A stretch of DNA of 64,000 bases. Source: Microbacterium helvum. GTDB taxonomy: Bacteria > Actinomycetota > Actinomycetes > Actinomycetales > Microbacteriaceae. A program made the position numbers and the translations under genes. Positions within the stretch are counted from its first letter, which is position 1. Each line of letters opens with the position of its first letter. The stretch spans positions 124,001 through 188,000 of the forward strand of contig NZ_JACXZS010000010.1 in assembly GCF_014779795.1 (NCBI RefSeq), in the 5' to 3' direction. Shown here in pieces: positions 16,955 through 25,033 of this stretch. The notes under the pieces were generated by a model. The model had not been told where the DNA came from. It was given only the letters and a program-made list of their open reading frames with translations, and searched no databases.

Positions 16955-18103
16955 GTGAGTTCGGATGACGTGACGACAGACAATGGTGCGCGGTCGCCCA
17001 CGGGCCGGCGTAGGCGTCGGTGGCCCGCGATCGTCCGGTGGTGCACCGCGATCGCGGTGACGGCGGTCGTCACCTGGTGGGCGACCAGCACAGCGCTCGC
17101 TCGCCCCGAGTCCGTTGCAGCCGTGGATGATCCGCAGACGACGACCGTCACCCAGGTGACCTTGGGAAGGACGGTCAGCACCGGGGTGACCGTAGCCCAG
17201 CCCACGGCACCGATCGCGGTGAACCTGCTCGCCGGCGTCGTCACGGTGACATCCACCGCGGCGACCATCGAAGAAGGCGCCTCACTATATGCCGTAAACG
17301 GCATACCCGTCATTGCCCTGCAGGCGGCGACGCCGTTCTACCGCGACTTTGCCGCATCGACACGCGGCAGCGACGTCGCCGAGTTGCAGCGCGCCCTCAC
17401 GCGTCTCGGTTATTTCACGGCAGCCGCAGACGGCGTGTTCGGAGCCAGCACCGCGGCGGCCGTCAAGGCCTGGCAGCGTGTAGCAGGGGCGCCGGTCACC
17501 GGAGAGGTCCATCTTGGCGAAGCTGTCGGCGTCTCCGCGCTCCCCATCGCGTTGCGCCTCGGCGACGACATCCGACCCGGCGCGCTGCTCGCCGGCGGCG
17601 AAGATGCACTCATCGGCCCCGTCGGCGAACGAACCTTCAGCATTACGCTGTCACCTGACCGTGCACGACTGATCCCCACCGAGAGCGACTTCGTCGTGCA
17701 CTCCGGCGCCAACTCGTGGCCGGCACGGGTGATCGACACCACCGTCGACGAGGGCGACAACCTCACCCTCGTGCTGCGGGGTCCCGACGGCGGCGCAGTG
17801 TGCGCGGACGCCTGCGCGAGCCTTCCCATGGGCGAGCGACTCATCCTCCGCGCCGAGGCGGTCGTGACGCCGGAGCAGACAGGCCCCGGGGTTGCGGCAT
17901 CCGCGATTCGCACCGCCGCCGACGGGCACGCCTACGTGGTGCTCGAGTCTGGCGGCGACGTCGCCGTCACCGTGCTGCTCTCGCAAGGCGGCATCGCGAT
18001 CGTCGACGGTCTGAACGTCGGCGATGTCGTCGTGCTCCCCGATGGCGCCACCGCCGACCAACAGGCCGAGCAGCATGCACCGACCTCGAGCAGCGAGCCG
18101 TGA
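16955..18103 (+). CDS. Peptidoglycan-binding membrane-fusion (adaptor) protein of an ABC exporter
   Basis: About 382 residues from the GTG at 16955; a GTG at 16940 is also possible. After a basic N-terminus there is one membrane helix (CTAIAVTAVVTWWATSTALA). A PG_binding_1 domain lies around residues 125-180 (STRGSDVAELQRALTRLGYF, then DGVFGASTAAAVKAWQ). The C-terminal part is HlyD/MacA-like, ending VVLESGGDVAVTVLL and GLNVGDVVVLPDG. Its stop overlaps the ATPase start (GTGA). It likely links the ABC exporter to the cell wall. The signature gene order adaptor-ATPase-permease is common beside actinobacterial secreted peptides. Confidence 0.85.
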   Translation: MSSDDVTTDNGARSPTGRRRRRWPAIVRWCTAIAVTAVVTWWATSTALARPESVAAVDDPQTTTVTQVTLGRTVSTGVTVAQPTAPIAVNLLAGVVTVTSTAATIEEGASLYAVNGIPVIALQAATPFYRDFAASTRGSDVAELQRALTRLGYFTAAADGVFGASTAAAVKAWQRVAGAPVTGEVHLGEAVGVSALPIALRLGDDIRPGALLAGGEDALIGPVGERTFSITLSPDRARLIPTESDFVVHSGANSWPARVIDTTVDEGDNLTLVLRGPDGGAVCADACASLPMGERLILRAEAVVTPEQTGPGVAASAIRTAADGHAYVVLESGGDVAVTVLLSQGGIAIVDGLNVGDVVVLPDGATADQQAEQHAPTSSSEP

Positions 18104-18732
18104 TCGCCGTCGAAGCCCTAGCGTTCCAGTACAGCTCTGACGGGGATGAACTGTTCCGCGACCTCGACCACGCGTTCACTCCCGGCAAGGTCACCGCCGT
18201 CACCGGCGCATCGGGGCGGGGCAAGAGCACGCTGCTGTACATCATGGGCCTGATGCTGCGGCCGACCCGGGGTCGCGTGTTGGTTGATGGGGTCGACACG
18301 ACAGATCACACCGACACCGAGCTGTCGGCACTGCGCGCCCGCACAATCGGGTTCGTGTTCCAGGACGCCGCACTCGACCCCACCCGGTCGTTGCTGGACG
18401 CGGTGGTCGAGCCGGCACTCTACGCGGGGCGCGGCCGCGCCGACGCCGAGCCGCGCGCTCGAGAGCTGCTCGCCGAACTCGGTGTCGCCCACCGCATCGA
18501 CGGGCGCCCGGGGCAGATCTCGGGCGGGCAGGCTCAGCGGGTCGCGGTGTGTCGCGCGCTGATCAATGACCCGCGGGTGATCCTCGCCGATGAGCCGACC
18601 GGAAACCTCGACCAGGACAACTCCCGCGAAGTGCTGCGGATGCTGCGCGCCGGCGCCGACCGCGCCGGCGTGGTGATCGCCACCCACGACCCCTTCGTCA
18701 TCGACTGGGCCGACGAAGTGCTGCAGCTATGA
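18100..18732 (+). CDS. ABC transporter ATP-binding protein, MacB/LolD-like
   Basis: A 210-residue ATPase. Walker A is GASGRGKST, the Q-loop is in GFVFQDAALDPTRSLLD, the signature ISGGQAQRVAVCRAL, Walker B VILADEPTGNLDQDNSRE and the switch His ATHDPF. The ADEPTGNLD form is diagnostic of the MacB/FtsE/LolD branch that works with FtsX-like permeases and acts in extrusion or mechanotransmission rather than uptake. The length and the bacteriocin-export group of this branch agree with peptide secretion or immunity, which is inference. Confidence 0.92.
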   Translation: MIAVEALAFQYSSDGDELFRDLDHAFTPGKVTAVTGASGRGKSTLLYIMGLMLRPTRGRVLVDGVDTTDHTDTELSALRARTIGFVFQDAALDPTRSLLDAVVEPALYAGRGRADAEPRARELLAELGVAHRIDGRPGQISGGQAQRVAVCRALINDPRVILADEPTGNLDQDNSREVLRMLRAGADRAGVVIATHDPFVIDWADEVLQL

Positions 18733-19816
18733 GAGCGGGAGAGCTGATCCGCGAGGCGTGCAGTGCCGCCTCGCGTCGCCGCGTGCCCACGATGACCATC
18801 GCCCTGCTCGTGGCGGTCGCGTGCCTGGCCACACTGCTGACCGTGGGCCGTACCACTGCGGCGGAAGCACAGTTGCTCGCCCGCCTCGAGTCCTCGGGCG
18901 CCCGGCTGATCTCGGCACAGGACACCTCCGGTGCCGGTCTGATCCACCCCGCCACCGTCGCGATCATCGACGCCTCGTCAGTCGTCGAGCGTACGGTCGC
19001 CCTGTCGCTGCCGGTCGACGCGCGCCCGGCGGCACAGGGCGGGGGAGGGACCCGTGTCCCCCTCTGGGAAGCGCGGGGCGACCTCGGCTCCGCCGTCGAA
19101 CTGGTCTCGGGGCGCATGCCGGGGCCGGGCGAGGCGATCATCTCCACCCATCAGGCCCATGCCGTCGGCCTCGACGCCGCGGTCGGCGCCCTCGAAGCGG
19201 GCGATCGGCAATGGGGTATCGTCGGTACCTTCCGCGCCCGGACTGCGTTCGACGAACTGGATGCCGGCGTCCTCGCCCCCGCGGCAGCGACAACCACCAC
19301 GCCGCAGCTGTACGTGATCGCTCGCACCGCCGCCGACGTGCCTGCCGCCGCCGACCTGGTGCGCGAGGTCATCGCGCCCTCGGGGCCGGGCGACCTCGCC
19401 GTCGCAGCTCCGGACGCGCTAGCCGCACTTCAGGGCGCGTTGTCCCGAGATCTCGGTGGACTCGGGCACTCGCTGCTGCTGCTGATCCTCGGCGGGGGGC
19501 TGTGCTCGTCGCGCTCGTCACGTTCGCCGACACACTGGTGCGGCGCAACGACCTGGGCCGGCGCCGCGCCCTCGGCATGTCTCGCCACGCACTGGTCGCG
19601 TTCATCGTCGTTCGCACCGGCGTCGCCGCGCTCGCCGGCGGGCTGATCGGCGTGCTCGCCGGGACCGTGGCGCTGGCATTGCTCGGCACCGCCGTGCCAC
19701 CGCTGTTCGTCGCCGCCATAGGGGTGCTCGCCGTGATCGCTGCGCTGGCAGCATCCATTCCGCCTGCCCTGGCCGCAGCCTACAGTGATCCCGTGCGCGT
19801 GCTGCGGACGCCCTGA
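18729..19816 (+). pseudogene. FtsX/MacB-type permease interrupted by a -1 frameshift
   Basis: The start at 18729 overlaps the ATPase stop (ATGA). The first frame encodes an N-terminal helix (TMTIALLVAVACLATLLTVG), a ~200-residue external domain and the start of the next helix (LGHSLLLLILGGG). At a run of six G (19494-19499) the coherent sequence moves to another frame: AVLVALVTFADTLVRRNDLG, then RRRALGMSRHALVAFIVVR and two more helices, ending SDPVRVLRTP at 19816. Seven G would restore a single ~362-residue permease. Either the gene is broken, the run is variable, or the read has an indel error. Both halves keep normal coding character, so any damage is recent. Confidence 0.75.
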
Positions 19817-19841
19817 CTCACCCCCTCCGCTAGCCTGGCCA

Positions 19842-19863
19842 CGCGCCACGCCGAGGTGGCGCG
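19842..19863. terminator. Hairpin after the export cassette
   Basis: Arms CGCGCCAC (19842-19849) and GTGGCGCG (19856-19863) with a 6 nt loop lie 26 bp after the permease end and just before the MFS gene's ribosome site. It may end the export operon or belong to the leader of the next gene. Confidence 0.4.
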
Positions 19864-19900
19864 CTGCGGCGGCACCCGCCGTTCACCGAAGGGCCCTACC

Positions 19901-21367
19901 TTGAGCGACATGAGCTCTCCCGCGCCGGACTCCGAGAACCCGGCTGCCACCCGGCCGTCCGAACCCGTGCTGTCGACCGCGGCGCTGAACACCGGAGCAC
20001 TGTCGGACGCACCCGTGCCGCGTCGCCGCGTGTTCGCGTGGGCGCTGTGGGACTGGGCGACGCAGCCGTTCAACACGGTGCTGCTGACGTTCGTGTGGGT
20101 GCCGAGCTTCTTGGTGTCGCCGTTCTTCCTCGACCCGGCCGTCGCCGCGTCGGGCATCGTCGACGGCGAGAAGATCGACTGCGACACCAGTGCGAACGCG
20201 GTCACCGCGTACTGCCACGCGCTCGGCGCGCTGGACGCGAACCTCGGCTGGGGCATCATGGCCGCCGGCATCCTGATCGCCCTGCTCGCGCCCGTGCTCG
20301 GCCAGCGCGCCGACGCGACCGGGCATCGCAAGCTGATGCTCGGCATCTTCACCGGCCTGCTGATCCTGTGCCAGCTCGGCATGGCGTTCGTCGGCGGCAG
20401 CGCCGACCTGTTCTGGTTCGGTGTGGCGATGATCGCATTCGGCAGCGTCGTGGGCGAGATCGCCGGCGCGAACTACAACGCGCTGCTCGTCTCGGTGTCG
20501 ACGCAGAAGACCGTCGGACGCGTGTCGGGGCTCGGCTGGGGCTTCGGGTACCTGGGCGGCATCGTGGCGCTCGCGATCGTCGTCGGCCTCATCCTCGGCG
20601 GCGTGCTCGACGGCACGCAGGGCTCGACCTTCCAGTTCATCGCCGCGGGCGCGACGGTGTGGACGATCCTGTTCTCGATCCCGATCTTTCGCAGCGTCCC
20701 CGAGCCGCCGCCGAGCGCCGACACCAAGAAGGTCAACTTCTTCGAGGGCTACGTCGAACTGGTGCGCTCGGTCATCCGCCTGTGGCGCGAGAGCCGGCCG
20801 ACCTTCTGGTTCCTGCTCGCCTCGGCGGTGTACCGCGACGGTCTCGCGGCCGTGTTCACGTTCGGCTCGGTGATCGCCGCGCGCGTGTTCGGCTTCGGGT
20901 TCACCGACCTCGTGATCTTCGGCATCGTGCTGAACCTCGTCGCCGGCGTCTCGACGATCTTCGCGGGACGCCTCGACGACCGCTTCGGACCCAAGCCCGT
21001 CATCCTCTCGGCGATCGGCGGCATCGTCGCGTGCTGCCTGGCCGTCTTCATCGGCGCGGGCGCCGGACGCGCGTTGTTCTGGGTCGCAGGAATCGTGCTG
21101 GCAGCCCTCGTCGGACCGGCGCAGGCCGCGTCACGGTCGTTCCTCGCGCGCGTGACCCCGGCCGGGCGCGAAGGCGAGATCTTCGGTCTGTACGCCACGA
21201 CCGGTCGGGCGGCGAGCTGGATGGCGGCGCTGCTGTGGGGCGTGTTCATCGCCGCTGCGGGCAACCAGACGCTGTACGGCATCCTCGCGATCGCCCTCGT
21301 CCTGGCCGTCGGCTTCGTGCTGCTGGTCTTCGTGAAGGCGCCGCCGCGCGCCGTCGCCGAGGTCTGA
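19901..21367 (+). CDS. MFS transporter, Atg22/UMF1-like
   Basis: About 488 residues with twelve membrane helices. The TTG at 19901 has GAAGGG seven nt upstream; the ATG at 19910 is an in-frame alternative with worse spacing. The motif FAWALWDWATQPFNTVLLTF in helix 1, LGQRADATGHRKLMLG in the first loop and GAGRALFWVAGIVLAALVGP, then QAASRSFLARVTPAGREGEI, identify the UMF1/Atg22-like branch. Members are putative effluxers of amino acids or small metabolites. Substrate unknown. Confidence 0.9.
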   Translation: MSDMSSPAPDSENPAATRPSEPVLSTAALNTGALSDAPVPRRRVFAWALWDWATQPFNTVLLTFVWVPSFLVSPFFLDPAVAASGIVDGEKIDCDTSANAVTAYCHALGALDANLGWGIMAAGILIALLAPVLGQRADATGHRKLMLGIFTGLLILCQLGMAFVGGSADLFWFGVAMIAFGSVVGEIAGANYNALLVSVSTQKTVGRVSGLGWGFGYLGGIVALAIVVGLILGGVLDGTQGSTFQFIAAGATVWTILFSIPIFRSVPEPPPSADTKKVNFFEGYVELVRSVIRLWRESRPTFWFLLASAVYRDGLAAVFTFGSVIAARVFGFGFTDLVIFGIVLNLVAGVSTIFAGRLDDRFGPKPVILSAIGGIVACCLAVFIGAGAGRALFWVAGIVLAALVGPAQAASRSFLARVTPAGREGEIFGLYATTGRAASWMAALLWGVFIAAAGNQTLYGILAIALVLAVGFVLLVFVKAPPRAVAEV

Positions 21368-21500
21368 GGCCCGCAGAACCGCGGCCGACGAGGCCGCAGG
21401 GGCTGCGGCATCCGATAATCTCCTTCTCGGGGATTCTTCACCGATGCGATTGGGGGCGGTCGCGCGTTTCCCTGCGCCGAGCCCACCCCCGAAAGGCACC

Positions 21501-22058
21501 GTGTCCGTCACGCTCACCGAGAACCGCCGCGCGGCGCGTCATCGGCGCGCACTCGGGTACTGGGCGGTCCTGCTGTCGCTCGCGCTGTCGCTGTGGGTCG
21601 GCGCGCAGATCGTCCCACACGACTGGGTGCACCGGCCCGCGCTGTTCGTGCACCTCGCATCGGTGATCGTCGGCCTCGGCTCGGCGGTGCTGCTGGAGAT
21701 GAGCGGACTGCTGTGGATGCTGCGACGCACGCAGCTCGAAGACCTGCGCCGCGTCGAGCGCACCGTCAGCACGCTGGCGTGGCTGGGCATCGCGGGGCTG
21801 CTGTTCTCGGGCGCGTTCCTGCAGCCCGACCTCACCAATCCGCTCACCGACCTCAAGATGGCCGCGGTGCTCGTGGCCGCCATGAACGGCGTCGCGATGA
21901 CGCGGCTGACCGACGAGCTGGCCCGGCTGCCCGCCCGGGTGCGGTTCTCGATGCTGCCCGCGCGACTGCGCGTGTGGTGCGTGTGGAGTGCCGTCGTGTC
22001 GCAGGTCGGCTGGTGGACCGCGGTGCTGATCGGGATGCTGAACACCGCCTCCGGGTGA
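21501..22058 (+). CDS. Four-helix membrane protein, unknown function
   Basis: A 185-residue protein from a GTG preceded by GAAAGG; longer readings from 21444 cross the ribosome site. Helices are LGYWAVLLSLALSLWVGAQI, LFVHLASVIVGLGSAVLLEM, TLAWLGIAGLLFSGAF and WSAVVSQVGWWTAVLIGML, with a conserved-looking histidine in VPHDWVHRPALFVHLAS. The DLTNPLTDLKMAAVLVAAMN region resembles heme-carrying or DUF2269-like integral membrane proteins; I do not assign a function. A small hairpin GCGGCC-GACGA-GGCCGC at 21381-21397 lies upstream, after the MFS stop. Confidence 0.75.
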   Translation: MSVTLTENRRAARHRRALGYWAVLLSLALSLWVGAQIVPHDWVHRPALFVHLASVIVGLGSAVLLEMSGLLWMLRRTQLEDLRRVERTVSTLAWLGIAGLLFSGAFLQPDLTNPLTDLKMAAVLVAAMNGVAMTRLTDELARLPARVRFSMLPARLRVWCVWSAVVSQVGWWTAVLIGMLNTASG

Positions 22059-22112
22059 TCTCCCAGCTTGCTCTCACTCGCCTCCCGGCACGTTCCTCGT
22101 TAGGCTGTGGCT

Positions 22113-22135
22113 TTACCGGACAACCCGGCCGGTAA
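22113..22135. promoter_or_regulatory. Inverted repeat upstream of the VWA gene
   Basis: TTACCGG (22113-22119) and CCGGTAA (22129-22135) form a 7 bp inverted repeat, 45 bp before the ATG at 22181. It could be an operator or a leader hairpin. No second copy was noticed, so this rests on the symmetry alone. Confidence 0.35.
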
Positions 22136-22180
22136 CCCCCCGATCGGCCTCACGGCCTGACCGACCTCGAGGAAGCCTTC

Positions 22181-24253
22181 ATGCGCGATCGCACGCGCGG
22201 CGACGAGGACGCGCCCGGACCTCGCCGCGGCCAGTCCTCCCCGCCCCCGACGGCAGCGTTGCCGACCCCTTCGACCGGTGGATCGGCGCCCGCGGCGCCG
22301 GCTGCCTCGGCGGTCGCGTCGGCGGCCTCGGTCGCGTCGGCGTCGAAGCCCGCCCGGCCCACCGCCATGGACGAGCGGCGCGAACGGCGCCGCAAGCGCC
22401 GCAAGCAGATCGTGCTGTGGACCACCGTCGCCGGCATCGTCGTACTCGTCGGGTCGATCGGCACCGTGTCGTACGCGATCGTCTCGAACCTCGCCGGATC
22501 CACTCCCGCATCGGCCGATCCGCCGCGGGCCGCGCCGGCGGTCGTCAAGCCCATCACCTTCGCGCAGGACGAGCCGGCCGCCACCGCCGGCGCCGAACCG
22601 TGCGTCACCGTCCGCGTGCTCGCCTCGTACGAGAACGCCGAGATGGTCGAGAACCTGGCCAACGCCTACAACGCACAGCCGCGCAACGTGGCCGGCTCCT
22701 GCGTGACGGTCACCTCGAGCAAAGAGAAGTCCGGCGCCGCCGCCGCCGTCGTGGCAGCCGGCTTCCCCAATTCGCCCGACGACCAGAAGCCCACCGTGTG
22801 GCTGCCGGACTCGTCGACGTGGGTCGACGTCGCCCAGTCCGAGGGGGCGACGTCGCTCGGCAACGACGGCACCAGCGTCGCCGTCTCGAACATCGTGCTC
22901 GCGATGCCGAAGCCTCTCGCCCAGGCCATCGGCTGGTCGTCCGAGGCGCCCAGCTGGTCCGAGGTGTTCGAATCCGCCGGCGACGCCGACCTGTGGAGCG
23001 GCCTCGGCCACCCCGAGTGGGGCGCGTTCAAGCTCGGCAAGACGAGCCCGCTGGTCGCGACCTCGGGTGAGGCCGCCATGTTCGCCTCGTACGGCACGGC
23101 CGCCGGATCCCTCGACGAGCTGACCGCGACCGAGGTCCAGGATCCCGCCGTGCAGGCCACCGTGCACGAGAACGAGACCTCGACGAGCCACTACATGGCC
23201 ACGCCCGAGCACTTCCTGTGGCACGCGCGGCAGGCCGAGGCGTCCGGTTCGTCCGCCGACTTCCTCTCGGCGGTGATCGTGGACGAGAAGTCGGTGTGGG
23301 ACTACAACCGCGGCATCACCAGCCGCGACGGCATCACCCGCACCCAGGCGGACCCGCCCACCGAGCAGCTGATCCCCATCTACCCGTCCGACGGCTACTA
23401 CGCCGCCGACAACCCGGCGATGCGCCTGAAGGGTGCGTGGATCGACCCCGTCGAATCCGAGGCTGCGGCCGACTTCATCCGCTACGCGCTCACCGCGCAG
23501 GGTCAGTCCGTGGTGCGCTCCAGCGGCTACCGCGACCTCAACCGCGCGCTCGACGAGAGTGTGCAGAAGGTCGGGCAGCTCAGCGACGACCTGACCACGG
23601 CGCTCGCGTTCCCCGCCGCCGATGTCGTGACCGCCGTCCAGGCGTCGTTCCCCGAGGTCCGCAAGCGCGCGAACGTGCTCTTCCTGCTCGACGTGTCGGG
23701 ATCGATGGACGAGCCGATCTCGCCGGCCGACACCAAGCTGACTCAGGCGCGCAAGGCGATCGAAGCGGCCCTCGGCCACTTCACGACCGGCGACGACGTC
23801 GGGCTCGCCGGGTTCGCCCAGGCGCCGGACGGTGCGATGGTCCCAGGGCTGGTGGCACCTGTGAGCGACATCGGCACATCGCGCGACGGGTTCCTCGGCG
23901 CCCTGGGCGGCATCACCTCGATGGGCGACACACCGCTGTACCAGGCGGTCGACGAGTTCGCGAAGCAGCAGGCGGCGTCGTGGTCGAGCGACCACATCAA
24001 CGCCATCGTGCTGCTCAGCGACGGCAAGAACGACACACCGAACGCTCCGACCATCGGCGCCGACCAGATGATCGCCGATCTGAAGGATATGCACCACTCG
24101 ACGCCGGTGCTGGTCTTCACACTGGCGTACGGCGCCGACGCCGATGTGCCGACGCTGCAGTCGATCTCGAGCGCGACGGGTGCGCACTACTACGACGCGA
24201 CCGACCCGTCGAAGCTGGAGGCCGTGCTCGGCGACCTCGTCACGAGCTTCTGA
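22181..24253 (+). CDS. Membrane-anchored binding-protein-like / von Willebrand A domain protein
   Basis: A 690-residue protein, start supported by GAGGAAG. An Ala/Pro-rich cytoplasmic leader (about 1-60) and a basic stretch MDERRERRRKRRKQ precede one membrane helix (WTTVAGIVVLVGSIGTVSYA). Residues about 130-480 look like an extracellular solute-binding-like module (VRVLASYENAEMVENLANAY; WSEVFESAGDADLWSGLG). A C-terminal VWA domain follows (about 498-690) with the MIDAS motif DVSGSMD, T in GDTPLYQ and D in LLSDGKND. It probably binds an external ligand or protein partner on the outer face. The partner is unknown. Confidence 0.85.
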   Translation: MRDRTRGDEDAPGPRRGQSSPPPTAALPTPSTGGSAPAAPAASAVASAASVASASKPARPTAMDERRERRRKRRKQIVLWTTVAGIVVLVGSIGTVSYAIVSNLAGSTPASADPPRAAPAVVKPITFAQDEPAATAGAEPCVTVRVLASYENAEMVENLANAYNAQPRNVAGSCVTVTSSKEKSGAAAAVVAAGFPNSPDDQKPTVWLPDSSTWVDVAQSEGATSLGNDGTSVAVSNIVLAMPKPLAQAIGWSSEAPSWSEVFESAGDADLWSGLGHPEWGAFKLGKTSPLVATSGEAAMFASYGTAAGSLDELTATEVQDPAVQATVHENETSTSHYMATPEHFLWHARQAEASGSSADFLSAVIVDEKSVWDYNRGITSRDGITRTQADPPTEQLIPIYPSDGYYAADNPAMRLKGAWIDPVESEAAADFIRYALTAQGQSVVRSSGYRDLNRALDESVQKVGQLSDDLTTALAFPAADVVTAVQASFPEVRKRANVLFLLDVSGSMDEPISPADTKLTQARKAIEAALGHFTTGDDVGLAGFAQAPDGAMVPGLVAPVSDIGTSRDGFLGALGGITSMGDTPLYQAVDEFAKQQAASWSSDHINAIVLLSDGKNDTPNAPTIGADQMIADLKDMHHSTPVLVFTLAYGADADVPTLQSISSATGAHYYDATDPSKLEAVLGDLVTSF

Positions 24254-24265
24254 CGCGGGCAGCGG

Positions 24266-24916
24266 TCAGACGCCGGGCCAGGAGTCGGCGAGCTTCGTCA
24301 GCAGGCGGGCGAGCTCGGTGCGCTCGGCATCGGTGAAGGCGGCGAGCGCGGCGTCGATCGCGTCGCGCCGCTCACCCCGGAACCCTCGCACCAGCCGCGT
24401 GCCGGCATCCGTCAGCGCGACCCGCGTGCGGCGGGCATCGTCGGGGTCGGCCTCACGCCGCACGAGCCCCAGTTCGACGGACTGCTGCACGAGCCGCGAC
24501 GCGCGGGGCTGATCCACTCCGACGGCCTCGGCGATCTCGCCCACTGAGAGGGGATGGGATGCCGCGGCCACCGCCTCGAGCAGCCGCATGCGTGCAGGGC
24601 CGCCGAAGCGTCCGCCGCCGGCCCACGGCGGGCCGCCGTGCCCGCCGGGCATGCCATGGCCGCCCGGGATTCCGCGGCCCCAGGGACCACGCCCGGGGAA
24701 GGCGTCGGCACCCTCGGCGTCGAACTCGCGCCCGCGGTGGTCGCCGTGGGGGCCGCCGCCATGGGTGCTGTGCGGACCGCCGTGCCCGTGTGCGTGCGGG
24801 CCGGCGCCGCGCGGCCCGGGCCCCTCGCCCCACGGTGGCCGAGGCATGCGTCGTCCGCGCAGCCGGGCGAGGGCTGCGGCGATGGCGTCGGAGGGATCGT
24901 CGGGTGCGGACGGCAT
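24266..24916 (-). CDS. MarR-family regulator with Gly/His-rich N-terminal extension
   Basis: A 216-residue protein. Residues about 28-105 are rich in Gly, His and Pro (HAHGHGGPHSTHGGGPHGDH), with about eleven histidines, suggesting metal binding or a flexible linker. The winged helix (about 108-210) reads ARMRLLEAVAAASHPLSVGE, then VGVDQPRASRLVQQSVELG and the wing DPDDARRTRVALTDAG. A -10-like TAAATT at 24928-24923 lies about 7 nt before the ATG, which would make the mRNA leaderless. It diverges from a second MarR-like gene, both around ACATGCA palindromes it may bind. It converges on the VWA gene with only 12 bp between stops. Confidence 0.85.
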   Translation of the reverse strand: MPSAPDDPSDAIAAALARLRGRRMPRPPWGEGPGPRGAGPHAHGHGGPHSTHGGGPHGDHRGREFDAEGADAFPGRGPWGRGIPGGHGMPGGHGGPPWAGGGRFGGPARMRLLEAVAAASHPLSVGEIAEAVGVDQPRASRLVQQSVELGLVRREADPDDARRTRVALTDAGTRLVRGFRGERRDAIDAALAAFTDAERTELARLLTKLADSWPGV

Positions 24917-24922
24917 GCGTCC

Positions 24923-24979
24923 AATTTACATGCGACTTGACATGGATCCAAAGTGCATGTCACACTGCATGTACATGCA
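24923..24979. promoter_or_regulatory. Divergent promoter with repeated ACATGCA palindromes
   Basis: The region holds the perfect 14 bp palindrome TGCATGTACATGCA (24966-24979) and an inverted repeat TGACATG (24938-24944) / CATGTCA (24956-24962). Further half-sites are ACATGCGA at about 24928 and ACATGCA near 24986. A -35-like TTGACA at 24937 could serve the rightward gene. TTGGAT and TAAATT on the minus strand (spacer 16) could serve the leftward one. Four or more half-sites in 65 bp suggest cooperative binding by one or both flanking MarR-like proteins. Confidence 0.65.
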
Positions 24980-25033
24980 CTACGACATGCAATTCGCGGC
25001 CGGACCCGCCGGCCGCCACCGAAAGGACTTCTC

